Shown piece after piece: positions 37,859 to 47,262 of a stretch of 64,000 bases of DNA (the stretch's first letter is position 1; every line of letters begins with the position of its first letter). The translations under genes were made by a program, and so were the position numbers. Origin of the DNA: Sphaerospermopsis kisseleviana NIES-73 (GTDB lineage: Bacteria > Cyanobacteriota > Cyanobacteriia > Cyanobacteriales > Nostocaceae); assembly GCF_002368075.1 (NCBI RefSeq), contig NZ_AP018314.1, forward strand, positions 33,004 through 97,003, written 5' to 3'. The notes under the pieces were generated by a model. The model saw only the letters and a list, made by a program, of their open reading frames with translations, had not been told where the DNA came from and did no database searches.

Positions 37859-38710
37859 TTATGCAACAGTTCTAGCCAACAATACTGGACAAGTGGCATT
37901 AACACGCACATAGTCAGATAAAGAAGCGCCAACAAGTCGATCCAAATCTACAAAACTCTTAGCAATAGATGGCCGACGATCTGGAGAACCTAACAACAAT
38001 AAGTCTACATTGAGTTCTTCAGCTAAACGACAAATTTCTTCACCTGGTTTGCCACTACTTGTTACACAACGCACAGAAACACCTTGTCTTTCCGCTGCTG
38101 TTACAGCATTTCCCAACACTGTATCTTTTTCTGGTTTAATATCAGCAATACCTGATAATTTACTGCCCAAGTCTGTATTGATATTAGCCAAAATTAACTG
38201 ACCACCACTAACATCTCTGAGCAAAAATAAGGCTAAGTTCAAACAATTTTGGGAAGCATCAGAATTATCTATTGCCACCATTACACGCTTAATTCTTTTG
38301 ACATAAATGTCATCTTTAACCAGCAACATGGGACGAGAAGACAATTGGAAAACATACTGACTGACAGAGTTAGCTAAAATTGATTTCAGTCGTTTCAGTC
38401 CTCTTGAACCCATGATAATCAAGTCAGCTTCTATTTCATCAGCGACTTGACAAACTACATCTTTGGGATCTCCTTGGCGTAAAATAGAAGAAACCCGACT
38501 GGGATCTAAATCCAAAGACTGAATTGCATTAGCTAGGATCTTACCACCTTCTTCCCATTTATCTGTCATTGCCGCAGCAGTAGTTTGTGAAGGTACAACG
38601 TGCAGAACTGTAACTTTTGCAGATTGGATAGATGGCAGTTCTTTCAATGTCTTCATCATTTCTTCTGCGTGTCCTAGTCCAGAGACAGCCAGCAAAATTT
38701 TTTGTATCAT
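37859..38710 (-). CDS. Tandem universal stress protein (two Usp domains)
   Basis: 283 residues in two Usp folds. Domain 1 (1-133) starts MIQKILLAVSGLGHAEEMMK and has ADLIIMGSRGLKRLKSILAN followed by SSRPMLLVKD; domain 2 (138-283) starts IKRVMVAIDNSDASQNCLNL and ends VDLLLLGSPDRRPS...NATCPVLLART. The G-x2-G-x9-G ATP loop is partly kept in domain 1 (GSRGLKRLKSILANSVSQYV) and altered in domain 2. Cytosolic stress role, possibly nucleotide sensing. TTGAC arrays lie on both sides of this gene. Confidence 0.9.
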   Translation of the reverse strand: MIQKILLAVSGLGHAEEMMKTLKELPSIQSAKVTVLHVVPSQTTAAAMTDKWEEGGKILANAIQSLDLDPSRVSSILRQGDPKDVVCQVADEIEADLIIMGSRGLKRLKSILANSVSQYVFQLSSRPMLLVKDDIYVKRIKRVMVAIDNSDASQNCLNLALFLLRDVSGGQLILANINTDLGSKLSGIADIKPEKDTVLGNAVTAAERQGVSVRCVTSSGKPGEEICRLAEELNVDLLLLGSPDRRPSIAKSFVDLDRLVGASLSDYVRVNATCPVLLARTVA

Positions 38711-39431
38711 TGTCCGTAATTGTTCTTAAGGTTTCTTTGGGTTGCGCTGCCAGTACCGAGCATCAGAACTGATGTTCTCAATTTATCTGAAAAACCTAGT
38801 TAGCAAATGAACGCAAATAAATTTTAGTTATTAGTTATTAGTCTTTAGTTATTAGTCTTGAGTCATTACAACCAAAACTTACCAATGAGTAGAAAACTAA
38901 TAAAACTTTAAGTTTGTTTGCGCTTAGTTACTGAAAATTGCCCCCAGGTTTTTCCTAGATTCAGCATACTCTCAATTTAGCCTAATTAAGTTTACGAAAT
39001 ATAATGTTATTTATTATTTTTAATCTATATTCATTTTTGTTGATGAGAAATTAGTAAAGAAATACAACAGAAATTAAATTCTCACTATATTAACTTTTCT
39101 GAGGAGCTATTCCTAAGCTGACAATCTTATTGTCAAAATATAATTATTTTGACTTATTTTGACAAATATTGACACAATTGAGTTAATAAGTACCCAGGCA
39201 AAATTAATTGCACATAGTGTTTTTATTTTTTTAGTTAAACTGTAGAAATACCCAAGCAAAATTAATTTAACATATAGATATTGAGTGAAAACAAAAGTGT
39301 CTGTATTCCTTAATTCCTGTTCCCCGTTCTCTGTTCCCTCTCTTAACTGTAAAATTTATTTTATTTATTTTCCACAAAGAAAGATATTGGGAATGTTGGG
39401 TTTCCTTACGTCAACCCAACCATAGAATCTT
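38711..39431. other. Gene-free 720 bp with TTGAC direct repeats
   Basis: Between the usp promoter and the 3' end of the M3 peptidase gene. 38824-38865 is a degenerate STRR (TTAGTTATTAGTC). 39113-39190 is TTGAC block 2. 39195-39285 holds two copies of a TACCCARGCAAAATTAATT element. About 39393-39422 is a short form of the GGGTTG palindrome. No gene seen. Confidence 0.55.
39113..39190. repeat. TTGAC direct-repeat block 2 (iteron-like)
   Basis: CCTAAGCTGAC is followed by TTGAC at 39149, 39159 and 39169, exactly 10 bp apart, and TTGAG at 39178, then TTAATAAG. Ten-base spacing puts all copies on one face of the helix, as for a protein-binding array. Confidence 0.5.
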
Positions 39432-41537
39432 TTAGGTAGCAGCCAACAAACCATTATGCTTAAGTAAAGCAGTTGTTTTTGGTTCACGACCCCGGAAGGC
39501 TTTAAAAATTTCCATTGGGTGCATACTACCACCCATAGCTAAGATCGTATCTCGATAGAGCCTACCAGTATCATGTATTGCCACTTCATCTTCTAAATCC
39601 GCTTCTTCAAAAGCAGCAAAAGCATCAGCACTTAGAACTTCAGCCCACTTATAGCTATAGTATCCAGCCGCATAGCCCCCTTCAAAGATGTGACCGAAAG
39701 CACATAAAAAGGCATCCTCAGGCAATGGTGGTAAAACAGTAGTAGTTTTGGCAATTCGTTCACGGACATCTATGGGAGTTTCATCACCACCAGGACGATA
39801 GCGGTAATGTAGTTCCATGTCCACACTGCTGAGGTGAATTTGCCGTAACATTGCCGAACCACTCATGTAATTACGGGCTGCTAACAGCTTTTGATAATAA
39901 TGCTCTGGTAATGGTTCACCTGTTTCGTAGTGTTTAGCCATACTGAATAAGGTGGGACGGTCATAACACCAATTTTCCATAAATTGGCTAGGTAATTCTA
40001 TTGCATCCCACTCCACACTATTAATACCTGCTGCGCCAGTATAATCAACCTTGGTGAGCATATGGTGTAAACCATGTCCAAATTCGTGGAACAAAGTTTC
40101 TACATCATCAAAAGTCATCAAACTTGGTTTATTATCCACTGGGGGAGTTTGGTTACAAATCAAATAAGCTACTGGTAAGCGGGTGCTAGTTATACCCCGT
40201 TCTGTGATTTTGCTGCGATGAATACAAGCTTCCATCCAAGCACCACCACGTTTTTCGGCAGGACGAATGTAGGGATCGAGATAAAAGTAAGCAATGGGAG
40301 TACCATTTTTATCAGAAATTTGGAAATAACGGACATCCTCATGCCAAACTGGAGCTTGACCATCAGCAGGTGTCACAGTCACACCAAATAGCCGTTTAAT
40401 TAGTCCAAATAAGCCATCAAGAACTTGGGGAAGGGGGAAATAAGGACGTAATTCCTCTTCAGTAAAAGCGAATTTGGCTTCTCTTTGACGTTCTGCCCAA
40501 AAACTGATGTCCCAGTGTTGCAAATCTTCCACTTCTGCTGCTTTCTGAGATTTAGCAAAATCTTTGAGTGCTTCTAAATCTTTAACAGCAGCATCATAAC
40601 TAGCTTGACGCAGTTCTTCTAACAGCTTTTCCACGGCTGGGACATTTTTCGCCATTTTACTAGCTAAACTCAGTTCGGCAAAATTTTCAAAGCCCAGTAA
40701 CTTTGCCAATTCTTGCCGTAACTGTAAAATTTTTTCAATGAGAGGGTTGTTATTTAATTCCCCAGAGGAAGCACGGGTAATATAAGCTTTGTATAATTTT
40801 TCCCGTAAATCCCGACGGGTGCTGTGTTGCATGAAGGGAAAATAACTGGGAAAATCTAATGTGATGTGCCAAGGTCCATTTTCTGGGGTGGCCTGTTCTT
40901 CCCCGGCAATGCGAGCCGCCTGAGCAGCTAAACTGATTAAGCTACTGGGTAAACCGTCAATTTCTGCTTTGGTTGTTAAAACTAGACTAAAGGCTGAGGT
41001 AGCATCCAAAAGATTATTAGCAAAATCTGTAGCCAGTTCTGCTAATTGCATTTGAATCACATTAAAACGCTCTCGTGCTTCTCCTTCCAAACCCACACCA
41101 GATAATTTTGCATCTCGAATCGCTGCTTCTACAATGCGTTGCTGGGCAGATTCTAAGGTTTCCCAGGTATCACTGGCACGGAGGGCTTTAAAAGCCTTGT
41201 AAATCGGTTTGCTTTGTCCAAGGGTGTTAATAAAGTGTACTACTTGTGGCTGAACCTTTTGATATGCTATACGTAAATCAGGGCTATTTTTGACACCCAT
41301 TAAATGGTTGAGTATACCCCAACTCCAGTACAGCTTTTCTGTTAACTTTTCTAGAGGTTCTACTAAACCAGTCCATGTAGGCTCTACATTAGTTTCTAAT
41401 ATAGCTAGTTGTTGTTGCAATTCTGTTAACAGATGTTTAAAAGCAGGTTCTACTTGCTCTGGTGTAATATCTGCAAATGGCGGTAAACCTCTGCCTTGGA
41501 GTAGGGGGTTTTGAGAAATAATAGCAGTTGCACTCAT
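39432..41537 (-). CDS. M3-family oligopeptidase (oligopeptidase A type)
   Basis: 701 residues, the usual length. The zinc site LFHEFGHGLHHML (HExxH near residue 483) and the downstream Glu in INSVEWDAIELPSQFMENW are conserved, and the C-terminal EGGYAAGYYSYKWAEVLSAD is typical of oligopeptidase A/PrlC. It degrades short peptides in the cytoplasm, for example cleaved signal or transit peptides. It is a single gene; the leader 41538-41770 shows nothing notable. Confidence 0.94.
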   Translation of the reverse strand: MSATAIISQNPLLQGRGLPPFADITPEQVEPAFKHLLTELQQQLAILETNVEPTWTGLVEPLEKLTEKLYWSWGILNHLMGVKNSPDLRIAYQKVQPQVVHFINTLGQSKPIYKAFKALRASDTWETLESAQQRIVEAAIRDAKLSGVGLEGEARERFNVIQMQLAELATDFANNLLDATSAFSLVLTTKAEIDGLPSSLISLAAQAARIAGEEQATPENGPWHITLDFPSYFPFMQHSTRRDLREKLYKAYITRASSGELNNNPLIEKILQLRQELAKLLGFENFAELSLASKMAKNVPAVEKLLEELRQASYDAAVKDLEALKDFAKSQKAAEVEDLQHWDISFWAERQREAKFAFTEEELRPYFPLPQVLDGLFGLIKRLFGVTVTPADGQAPVWHEDVRYFQISDKNGTPIAYFYLDPYIRPAEKRGGAWMEACIHRSKITERGITSTRLPVAYLICNQTPPVDNKPSLMTFDDVETLFHEFGHGLHHMLTKVDYTGAAGINSVEWDAIELPSQFMENWCYDRPTLFSMAKHYETGEPLPEHYYQKLLAARNYMSGSAMLRQIHLSSVDMELHYRYRPGGDETPIDVRERIAKTTTVLPPLPEDAFLCAFGHIFEGGYAAGYYSYKWAEVLSADAFAAFEEADLEDEVAIHDTGRLYRDTILAMGGSMHPMEIFKAFRGREPKTTALLKHNGLLAAT

Positions 41538-41777
41538 GGTTTTATGTTAGTAGCCGATCAATAGGCAGAACAACAATGACTTTTATTTATATAACTAATA
41601 ATGTAACGTAACTACACAATTTAGCCTTGCTAGAATGGCATTCTTATAAATTTCTCAAAATCAGCCAGAAAGGAGAAGCAAAATTTTCCCAGTAATAGAT
41701 AAGGCATAAATAGGTTTTTTCATGATTTTACAGGGATAATTTACCATAATCAGTGTTTTAGTATTTACAAAGTCATA

Positions 41778-42040
41778 AAAATTCTGCTTTCTGTTTTATT
41801 TACACCTGTGGTTGTATTGTTGATTTGTATAGATGTATTAGCAGCGATTAAAACCAAAAAAAATGGATACAAACAAGGAAAGACAGTTTTAAAAGGTCAT
41901 TTGGCTTATGATGACTCGCTCAAGGGTAAGCCTCCAGGTGTGTTGGTGGTTCATGAATGGAATGGTTTGCAGTCTTATGCTAAACAATGAACTGAGCATT
42001 TAGCAAAGCTGGGTTATGTAGCTGCTGTTAATAATAGCAG
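41778..42040 (+). pseudogene. Dienelactone-hydrolase fragment with nonsense codon
   Basis: A signal-like stretch (KILLSVLFTPVVVLLICIDV) leads to KQGKTVLKGHLAYDDSLKGK, PPGVLVVHEWNGLQSYAKQ, then TGA at 41988-41990, after which the same frame continues TEHLAKLGYVAAVNNSS. The parent family (dienelactone hydrolase, about 240-290 residues) normally reads QRAEQLAKLGYVAF here, so CGA has probably become TGA, and everything after about 42030, including the catalytic Cys, is gone. No ATG opens it. Dead gene. Confidence 0.7.
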
Positions 42041-42337
42041 CTAACGCCTCACTTCAAAGCCCCGCAAACCTTCTGGGTGTTCATACTCAACTGTAACTTC
42101 CTTTACCATTGCCGCAGGTGGTCCTGCATGACACCAACGCACCATTTCCTCTACAATTTCTTTAGCACCCTCAAAAACTGCTTCCACTCCACTATCTGGG
42201 AGATTTCGCACCCAACCAGTTAACCCCAACTGGGTAGCAGTATCTACAGTGGCGTAACGATACCCCACACCTTGAACTCTGCCAGTAATGAAGACATGGG
42301 CGCGGATTAGTTTTGGTAGTGGTGTTGTAGATTGCAT
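42041..42337 (-). CDS. acyP: Acylphosphatase
   Basis: 98 residues with the catalytic loop GRVQGVGYRYAT (Arg) and the later Asn in GWVRNLPDSGVEAVFEG, both needed to hydrolyse acyl phosphates such as carbamoyl or glutamyl phosphate. Small cytosolic enzyme of usual length. Its stop codon coincides with the ruined end of the dienelactone-hydrolase fragment. Confidence 0.94.
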   Translation of the reverse strand: MQSTTPLPKLIRAHVFITGRVQGVGYRYATVDTATQLGLTGWVRNLPDSGVEAVFEGAKEIVEEMVRWCHAGPPAAMVKEVTVEYEHPEGLRGFEVRR

Positions 42338-42569
42338 AAAAAAGTCTGGTTTCAGGAGACAGTAAGCAGAAATTAACAGTTTCTAGTATTTTACGATTTC
42401 AGGTTTACTTTTTAATCTGCAACTTTGTTGGTACAGTTGGGTTTCTCGGTTGTCACTGATAAATCTTTAATTTCACCCCTAAAACGCTAAAATCTTCTAG
42501 GTTACTGACTGAGTTTACAACTGACAACTGACAACTGACAACAAAACACGGACAAAATTAAAATTACTT

Positions 42570-42947
42570 ATGTCTAACTTGCCACCACTCAATAAAGAAA
42601 CAATTTGGGATATTATCAACGATAATATTGATGATACTACTGTTAACCAATTGGTATGGTATCACTTGGGTTATCGTTATGATGCTAACACTGAAAAATG
42701 GGATACTAGCCAAGTAGCACCAGAATGGGTGGCTGAATATCCAGAACCTGGGAATTTTATTGAGTCTCGCCCAGCAACAATGAAATTAACTCGTTCTATT
42801 CCCCAAGAGAATAAACAACTGCTCAAACAAAAACTAGGTTTTAAAGGTTACAAAATCGGAGAATTTGGTCCTCGGCAAACTCGCAGGGCAACTATGGCAG
42901 GTTGGTTATTAAGTTATATGATGATCACTACTGGTAAAATTGAATAA
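42570..42947 (+). CDS. DUF1823 family protein
   Basis: 125 residues: LPPLNKETIWDIINDNIDDT, NQLVWYHLGYRYDANTEKWD, then RPATMKLTRSIPQENKQLLK and LGFKGYKIGEFGPRQTRRAT. This is the DUF1823 pattern, a family largely confined to cyanobacteria and plastids, of unknown function. The ATG is preceded by an ACTGACA STRR and a short A-rich leader. Confidence 0.9.
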   Translation: MSNLPPLNKETIWDIINDNIDDTTVNQLVWYHLGYRYDANTEKWDTSQVAPEWVAEYPEPGNFIESRPATMKLTRSIPQENKQLLKQKLGFKGYKIGEFGPRQTRRATMAGWLLSYMMITTGKIE

Positions 42948-43677
42948 TATGATATTTGGTGATTGGTGATTGGTGATTGGTGATTGGGAAAAATCAACCA
43001 GTTACCAAAAGCTGATTTTGATATAATTGATTTTTAATAAAATTTCCTAGAACACCGATTCATTAATCGTAAGGGCGTTCGCGTAGTGTGCCGAATGCAT
43101 AGCATTCGGAAAGAATATCAATTGTTTCAACGATAGGTTATCACCCGAATGCTTCGCCCCTACAAGATGAAAACAGATTACCTAGCATTACTGAATCGAC
43201 GATCTAGCATCTGGGCGACAAAAATATACATAAACAATATACATAAACATAGATTTTTTCCTAAAAATCTGCTTTTTTATAGATTCATGTTTTTTGATTT
43301 TTATGTATTGTTGAACTAGATCACAATAATGCACGTAATTACTTAATGGTAATTAGTGATTAGTCAAGTCTCATCAAATCTAACTAATTTTTCAGGTTTT
43401 CATTTTTCTAAGAACTAATTACTATTTTTCTCAATACTGGATATTCTGAATACTAGATATCCTGACTTCTCTATTATAGATACAGCATCTCAATTAAAAC
43501 ATAGCCCGAAAGAGCGTTTTACTCCTGACTCCTGACTCCTGTACGGGCAACCACGGGGGGTTGCCACTACTGACTCCTGACTCCTGACTCCTGATGTATC
43601 TTGTATTTTTCCTGAAAAATGTGTATAGTATTCCTTTACACAATCAAGCGGATTACACAAGTTTAGAGTTTTACACC
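42948..43677. other. Gene-free 730 bp, mostly repeats
   Basis: 42958-42988 is a TTGGTGA STRR. 43060-43165 is a dispersed repeat with the palindromic CCGAATGCATAGCATTCGG. 43200-43320 has two copies of ATATACATAAACA and a long A/T-rich stretch. 43521-43593 holds TGACTCC STRR units interrupted by a CGGGCAACCACGGGGGGTTG palindrome. It must also contain the promoter of the DAHP synthase gene. Confidence 0.6.
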
Positions 43678-44721
43678 ATGATCAACAAATTAATTAACAC
43701 TAATATTAAGAGTTCGCACGTTTTATTAACTCCTAATCAAGTTAAAGAAAAATTGCCTTTAACTAAATCTGCTGAACATACAATTTTGCAATTCAGACAG
43801 GAAATAGAACATATTCTTGATTTTAAAGATAGCAGAAAATTCATTGTAGTTGGTCCTTGTTCTATACATGATCCCAAAGCGGCGATAGAATATGCTGAGA
43901 AGTTGAAAGTTCTAGCTGATAAAGTGCATGATAAATTGTTGCTGATCATGCGGGTTTATTTTGAAAAACCTAGAACTACTGTAGGTTGGAAAGGATTAAT
44001 TAACGATCCCGATATGGATGATTCTTTTCATGTAGAAAGAGGGATTTTAATTGCTCGGAGTTTATTATTAAAATTGGCAGAATTAGGATTACCAACAGCA
44101 ACGGAAGCACTTGATCCGATTATTCCTCAATATATCAGTGAATTGGTTTGTTGGTCAGCAATTGGAGCGAGGACAACTGAATCACAAACTCACCGCGAAA
44201 TGGCCAGTGGTCTTTCCATGCCGGTGGGTTTTAAAAATGGTACAGATGGTAATATTAATGTGGCTTTGAATGCTCTCAAATCAGCGCAAACTCCACATAA
44301 TTTTTTAGGAATTAACCAAAAGGGACAGGTGAGTGTATTTCAAACAAGAGGTAATTTTCATGGTCATGTAATTTTGCGGGGTGGAAGTCAGCCTAATTAT
44401 GATCCGGAGAATGTGAAATTGGTAGAGGAACAATTAAAAGCCGCAGGTTTACCACCAAGAATAGTCATTGATTGCAGTCATGGTAACACCAATAAAGATT
44501 ATAGATTGCAATCTGCGGTGTTAGAAAATATAATTCAGCAAATAGTTGCTGGTAATAATTCAATTTTGGGAATGATGCTGGAATCAAATTTATATGAAGG
44601 TAATCAACCAATTACAGGAAAACGGGAAGAATTACAATATGGTGTTTCAGTAACTGACAAATGTATTAGTTGGGAAGAAACAGAAAGAATTATTTTAGCT
44701 GCTCATGCCAAACTCAAGTAA
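43678..44721 (+). CDS. 3-deoxy-7-phosphoheptulonate (DAHP) synthase, class I
   Basis: 347 residues from ATG at 43678 (MINKLINTNIKSSHVLLTPN). Class I-alpha features: KFIVVGPCSIHDPKAAIEYA, MRVYFEKPRTTVGWKGLIND, SAIGARTTESQTHREMASGL, and VIDCSHGNTNKD. It condenses PEP and erythrose-4-phosphate as the entry step of aromatic amino-acid synthesis. The upstream start at 43594 would add 28 residues from repeat DNA, so it is rejected. AroG/AroF-like feedback type cannot be decided by eye. Confidence 0.93.
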   Translation: MINKLINTNIKSSHVLLTPNQVKEKLPLTKSAEHTILQFRQEIEHILDFKDSRKFIVVGPCSIHDPKAAIEYAEKLKVLADKVHDKLLLIMRVYFEKPRTTVGWKGLINDPDMDDSFHVERGILIARSLLLKLAELGLPTATEALDPIIPQYISELVCWSAIGARTTESQTHREMASGLSMPVGFKNGTDGNINVALNALKSAQTPHNFLGINQKGQVSVFQTRGNFHGHVILRGGSQPNYDPENVKLVEEQLKAAGLPPRIVIDCSHGNTNKDYRLQSAVLENIIQQIVAGNNSILGMMLESNLYEGNQPITGKREELQYGVSVTDKCISWEETERIILAAHAKLK

Positions 44722-44741
44722 AGTTAGGAGGCAGGAGAATT

Positions 44742-44822
44742 TTAGATTTTAGATTTTAGATTTTAGATTGGATTCATGAAATACAATCCAAAATCCAAAA
44801 TCCAAAATCCAAAATCCAAAAT
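44742..44822. repeat. STRR arrays TTTTAGA and CCAAAAT
   Basis: Two complementary-looking heptamer arrays (AGATTTT x4, CCAAAAT x5) between convergent genes. Together they could fold as an imperfect hairpin and act as a terminator for both. Confidence 0.88.
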
Positions 44823-44833
44823 TGTATCCCCAA

Positions 44834-46783
44834 TCACCAATCACCTGCTATAGTAATTGTTTGTTCAATTGCTGGTAGATAAACATTGAAAAAATCTGTT
44901 TCTACGTCTAAAATTAAATCTTCGCTTGCTCCTTTATGTCGAATAGAAACATTGTTGTCTTTCTTAATGATCACAATCGAACCATCTATGGCATCTCTTA
45001 ATAATATCATTTCTGTTTCTGTAGGATTATCCAATACCACAATATTACTACCTTTGTAAACCATTCCTTCTGATTCTAGAGTATCTTCTGCGTATTCAGC
45101 AATTAATAAATCAAGCTGAGGATGACGCAACAAAGTTTGTATATTGCGATTGTATTCTTGACTCCAAAATTTTTGGCAACGATTGATAAATATTCCCTCG
45201 CGACACACAGCACCTATTTTCATTTGTGGATGTTGTAAAAGAATCTGATCAATTATTGCTTGTAATTCAAGTACAGTAATTTTATTAAACGTAATAATTG
45301 GTATTCTGGCATCTTGGGCAGATGGAAAAAAGGTTGATAAAATATGGGCAGGAACATCAACACTTGTACCAATCGCGGGGTTAAGGTGCATGAAAATACC
45401 TGGTGCAGCGTTAATTTCTAAGATGGCAAAATTACCATTCTTCCAAGAGTGGGAAATATTTTTAGTAATCACATCAATGCCTAAACAAGTAAGGCGAAAA
45501 TGTTGGGCAATTTCTTCTGCTAAGATAATATTATCAGGATGAATTTTATTGGTAGCATTAATGCTGATACCACCGGATGAGATATTAGCAACTTTGGTAA
45601 GATAAATAATGCGATCGCGTTCAATTATACTATCCACATCTAATCTTTGTTCATATAAATATCGTTCCATCGCTTCATCAATGACAATTTTACTCATGGA
45701 TGATGTGGGTGTATCTCTCCGTTCTGGTTTGCGATTTTCTTTTTTAATTAATTCTCTAATTGTTGAATATCCATTACCCACAACCGATGGTGGCCTACGT
45801 TCTGTAGCAGCGACAAATTTACCATTGACACACAATAAACGAAAATCCCTTCCTGATATACTTTGCTCCATAATAATTCTAATTGATTCATCTTCGGGAA
45901 TTGCTAATACTGCAAAATTATAAGCAGATTTCAATTTTCTAGAATCATTGATATTAGGAGTTACACCAATTCCTTTATGACCCACTACAGGTTTAATTGC
46001 CACTGGATAACCGATTTTTCTAGCTATATCTAACGCTTCTGTTTCTGAAGTTACAATATCACCCTTTGGCACGGGAAAACCCAATCTTTCTAAAAATTCT
46101 TTACAATCATCTTTGCGGGTAGTAAATTCAGAATCTAGATGACTATCAATATCAAAAGTTGTTGCTACTCCTCGCACTTGTTTTTTACCATAACCATATT
46201 GCATTAATCCTTCTTCCCATAAATAGCAAGTAGGAATACCTTGTTGATATGCAGCTTGCCATAAAGCATAAACTGTTGGTCCACCATAAACAGATTCTCG
46301 GAACTTATTTTGCAATTTAATTAACCGTTCCTCAAAGGGGAAATACTCATCTTTAGTAATACTTTCCAACCAATCCCAAACCAAGTACACTACTGCTCTT
46401 GCAGTACCTTCATGTAGTGCTTGAATGGCAATTCTTACATAGGAATGATATGCTGTGATACTCCAAAGATTCAGGTATAAACCTATATCTAATTTGCTCA
46501 CTTCGGAAACAACACGAGCAAATAAATCAGCATATAACTGATATCTTTGCTCCGCTAAGTGCGGATAAAAATCACTTATAACGTCAATATAATCCTCTAT
46601 CGGTAGAGGATCTTGAAATTCAGTCAAAGAAAAATCAAATACTAGCGCCCCTGTATCTAAATAAGGGTTGGGTCCAATATAATACTTGAAGTTAAAAATA
46701 TCAAATACATCAGTTCTTCTAGCATTGATGCGGATGACATCGGTACTTTGCTCTTGAACCATTGATTTTCGATTTATTGACAA
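44834..46783 (-). CDS. cphA2: Cyanophycin synthetase CphA2 type
   Basis: 649 residues. The N-terminal domain and ATP-grasp domain of cyanophycin synthetases are present (FLERLGFPVPKGDIVTSETE, IGYPVAIKPVVGHKGIGVTP, RRPPSVVGNGYSTIRELI, FAILEINAAPGIFMHLNP). The Mur-ligase-like part is short: the region that should hold the P-loop is missing and the usual LESARGGILRSG reads AEYAEDTLESEGM. That matches CphA2 of N2-fixing cyanobacteria, reported to polymerise beta-aspartyl-arginine dipeptides with one ATP site. No cphA or cphB is adjacent. A degraded cphA1 is the alternative, but the ATP-grasp half is intact. Confidence 0.82.
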   Translation of the reverse strand: MSINRKSMVQEQSTDVIRINARRTDVFDIFNFKYYIGPNPYLDTGALVFDFSLTEFQDPLPIEDYIDVISDFYPHLAEQRYQLYADLFARVVSEVSKLDIGLYLNLWSITAYHSYVRIAIQALHEGTARAVVYLVWDWLESITKDEYFPFEERLIKLQNKFRESVYGGPTVYALWQAAYQQGIPTCYLWEEGLMQYGYGKKQVRGVATTFDIDSHLDSEFTTRKDDCKEFLERLGFPVPKGDIVTSETEALDIARKIGYPVAIKPVVGHKGIGVTPNINDSRKLKSAYNFAVLAIPEDESIRIIMEQSISGRDFRLLCVNGKFVAATERRPPSVVGNGYSTIRELIKKENRKPERRDTPTSSMSKIVIDEAMERYLYEQRLDVDSIIERDRIIYLTKVANISSGGISINATNKIHPDNIILAEEIAQHFRLTCLGIDVITKNISHSWKNGNFAILEINAAPGIFMHLNPAIGTSVDVPAHILSTFFPSAQDARIPIITFNKITVLELQAIIDQILLQHPQMKIGAVCREGIFINRCQKFWSQEYNRNIQTLLRHPQLDLLIAEYAEDTLESEGMVYKGSNIVVLDNPTETEMILLRDAIDGSIVIIKKDNNVSIRHKGASEDLILDVETDFFNVYLPAIEQTITIAGDW

Positions 46784-46981
46784 TTTTTGAGGTTATTTAG
46801 CCAAGTTCAACTTACTCCTATTATGAATAAGATTCAGCTATCTCAGGGCATAATTTCCATTTAATTAAAGTTTCTGAAATCACGCTTAAGAGAATCAAGA
46901 TAAAAATAATACTGGGGATAGATTTAATGAAGTTACTTTTTCAATAAAAGAAAAACAGGTAATTCAGAAGATATCTTAGTT

Positions 46982-47185
46982 ATGAATAACACACATTCTG
47001 CTCTCAGAAATGAAGTTAGAGAATTGGCTGAGGAAGCATTTCACCGCAAGTTAATTTCAGGATATGGAGATGGGCAAAATATGAATGAATACCAAATTGT
47101 TTATCAAGGAAAACCTAGACATATATCTTTAGAACAAGCTCGGCTTTTTTTGACAGATTTAATTTATAGACACCAAATTCATTAA
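46982..47185 (+). CDS. Small conserved hypothetical protein, 67 residues
   Basis: MNNTHSALRNEVRELAEEAF then HRKLISGYGDGQNMNEYQIV and QARLFLTDLIYRHQIH. It is a soluble, charged small protein with a plausible start and a gene-like amino-acid composition; I recall similar small proteins in Nostocales but not a function. It is divergent from cphA2 with a 198-bp shared upstream region, and could be co-regulated with it; this is speculation. Confidence 0.6.
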   Translation: MNNTHSALRNEVRELAEEAFHRKLISGYGDGQNMNEYQIVYQGKPRHISLEQARLFLTDLIYRHQIH

Positions 47186-47262
47186 AGAGGGCAACCCACA
47201 AAATATAGCATATAGCTCACCCATTATGTTTGAAACAGACTTAATCTGTTATTTTTCATCTG

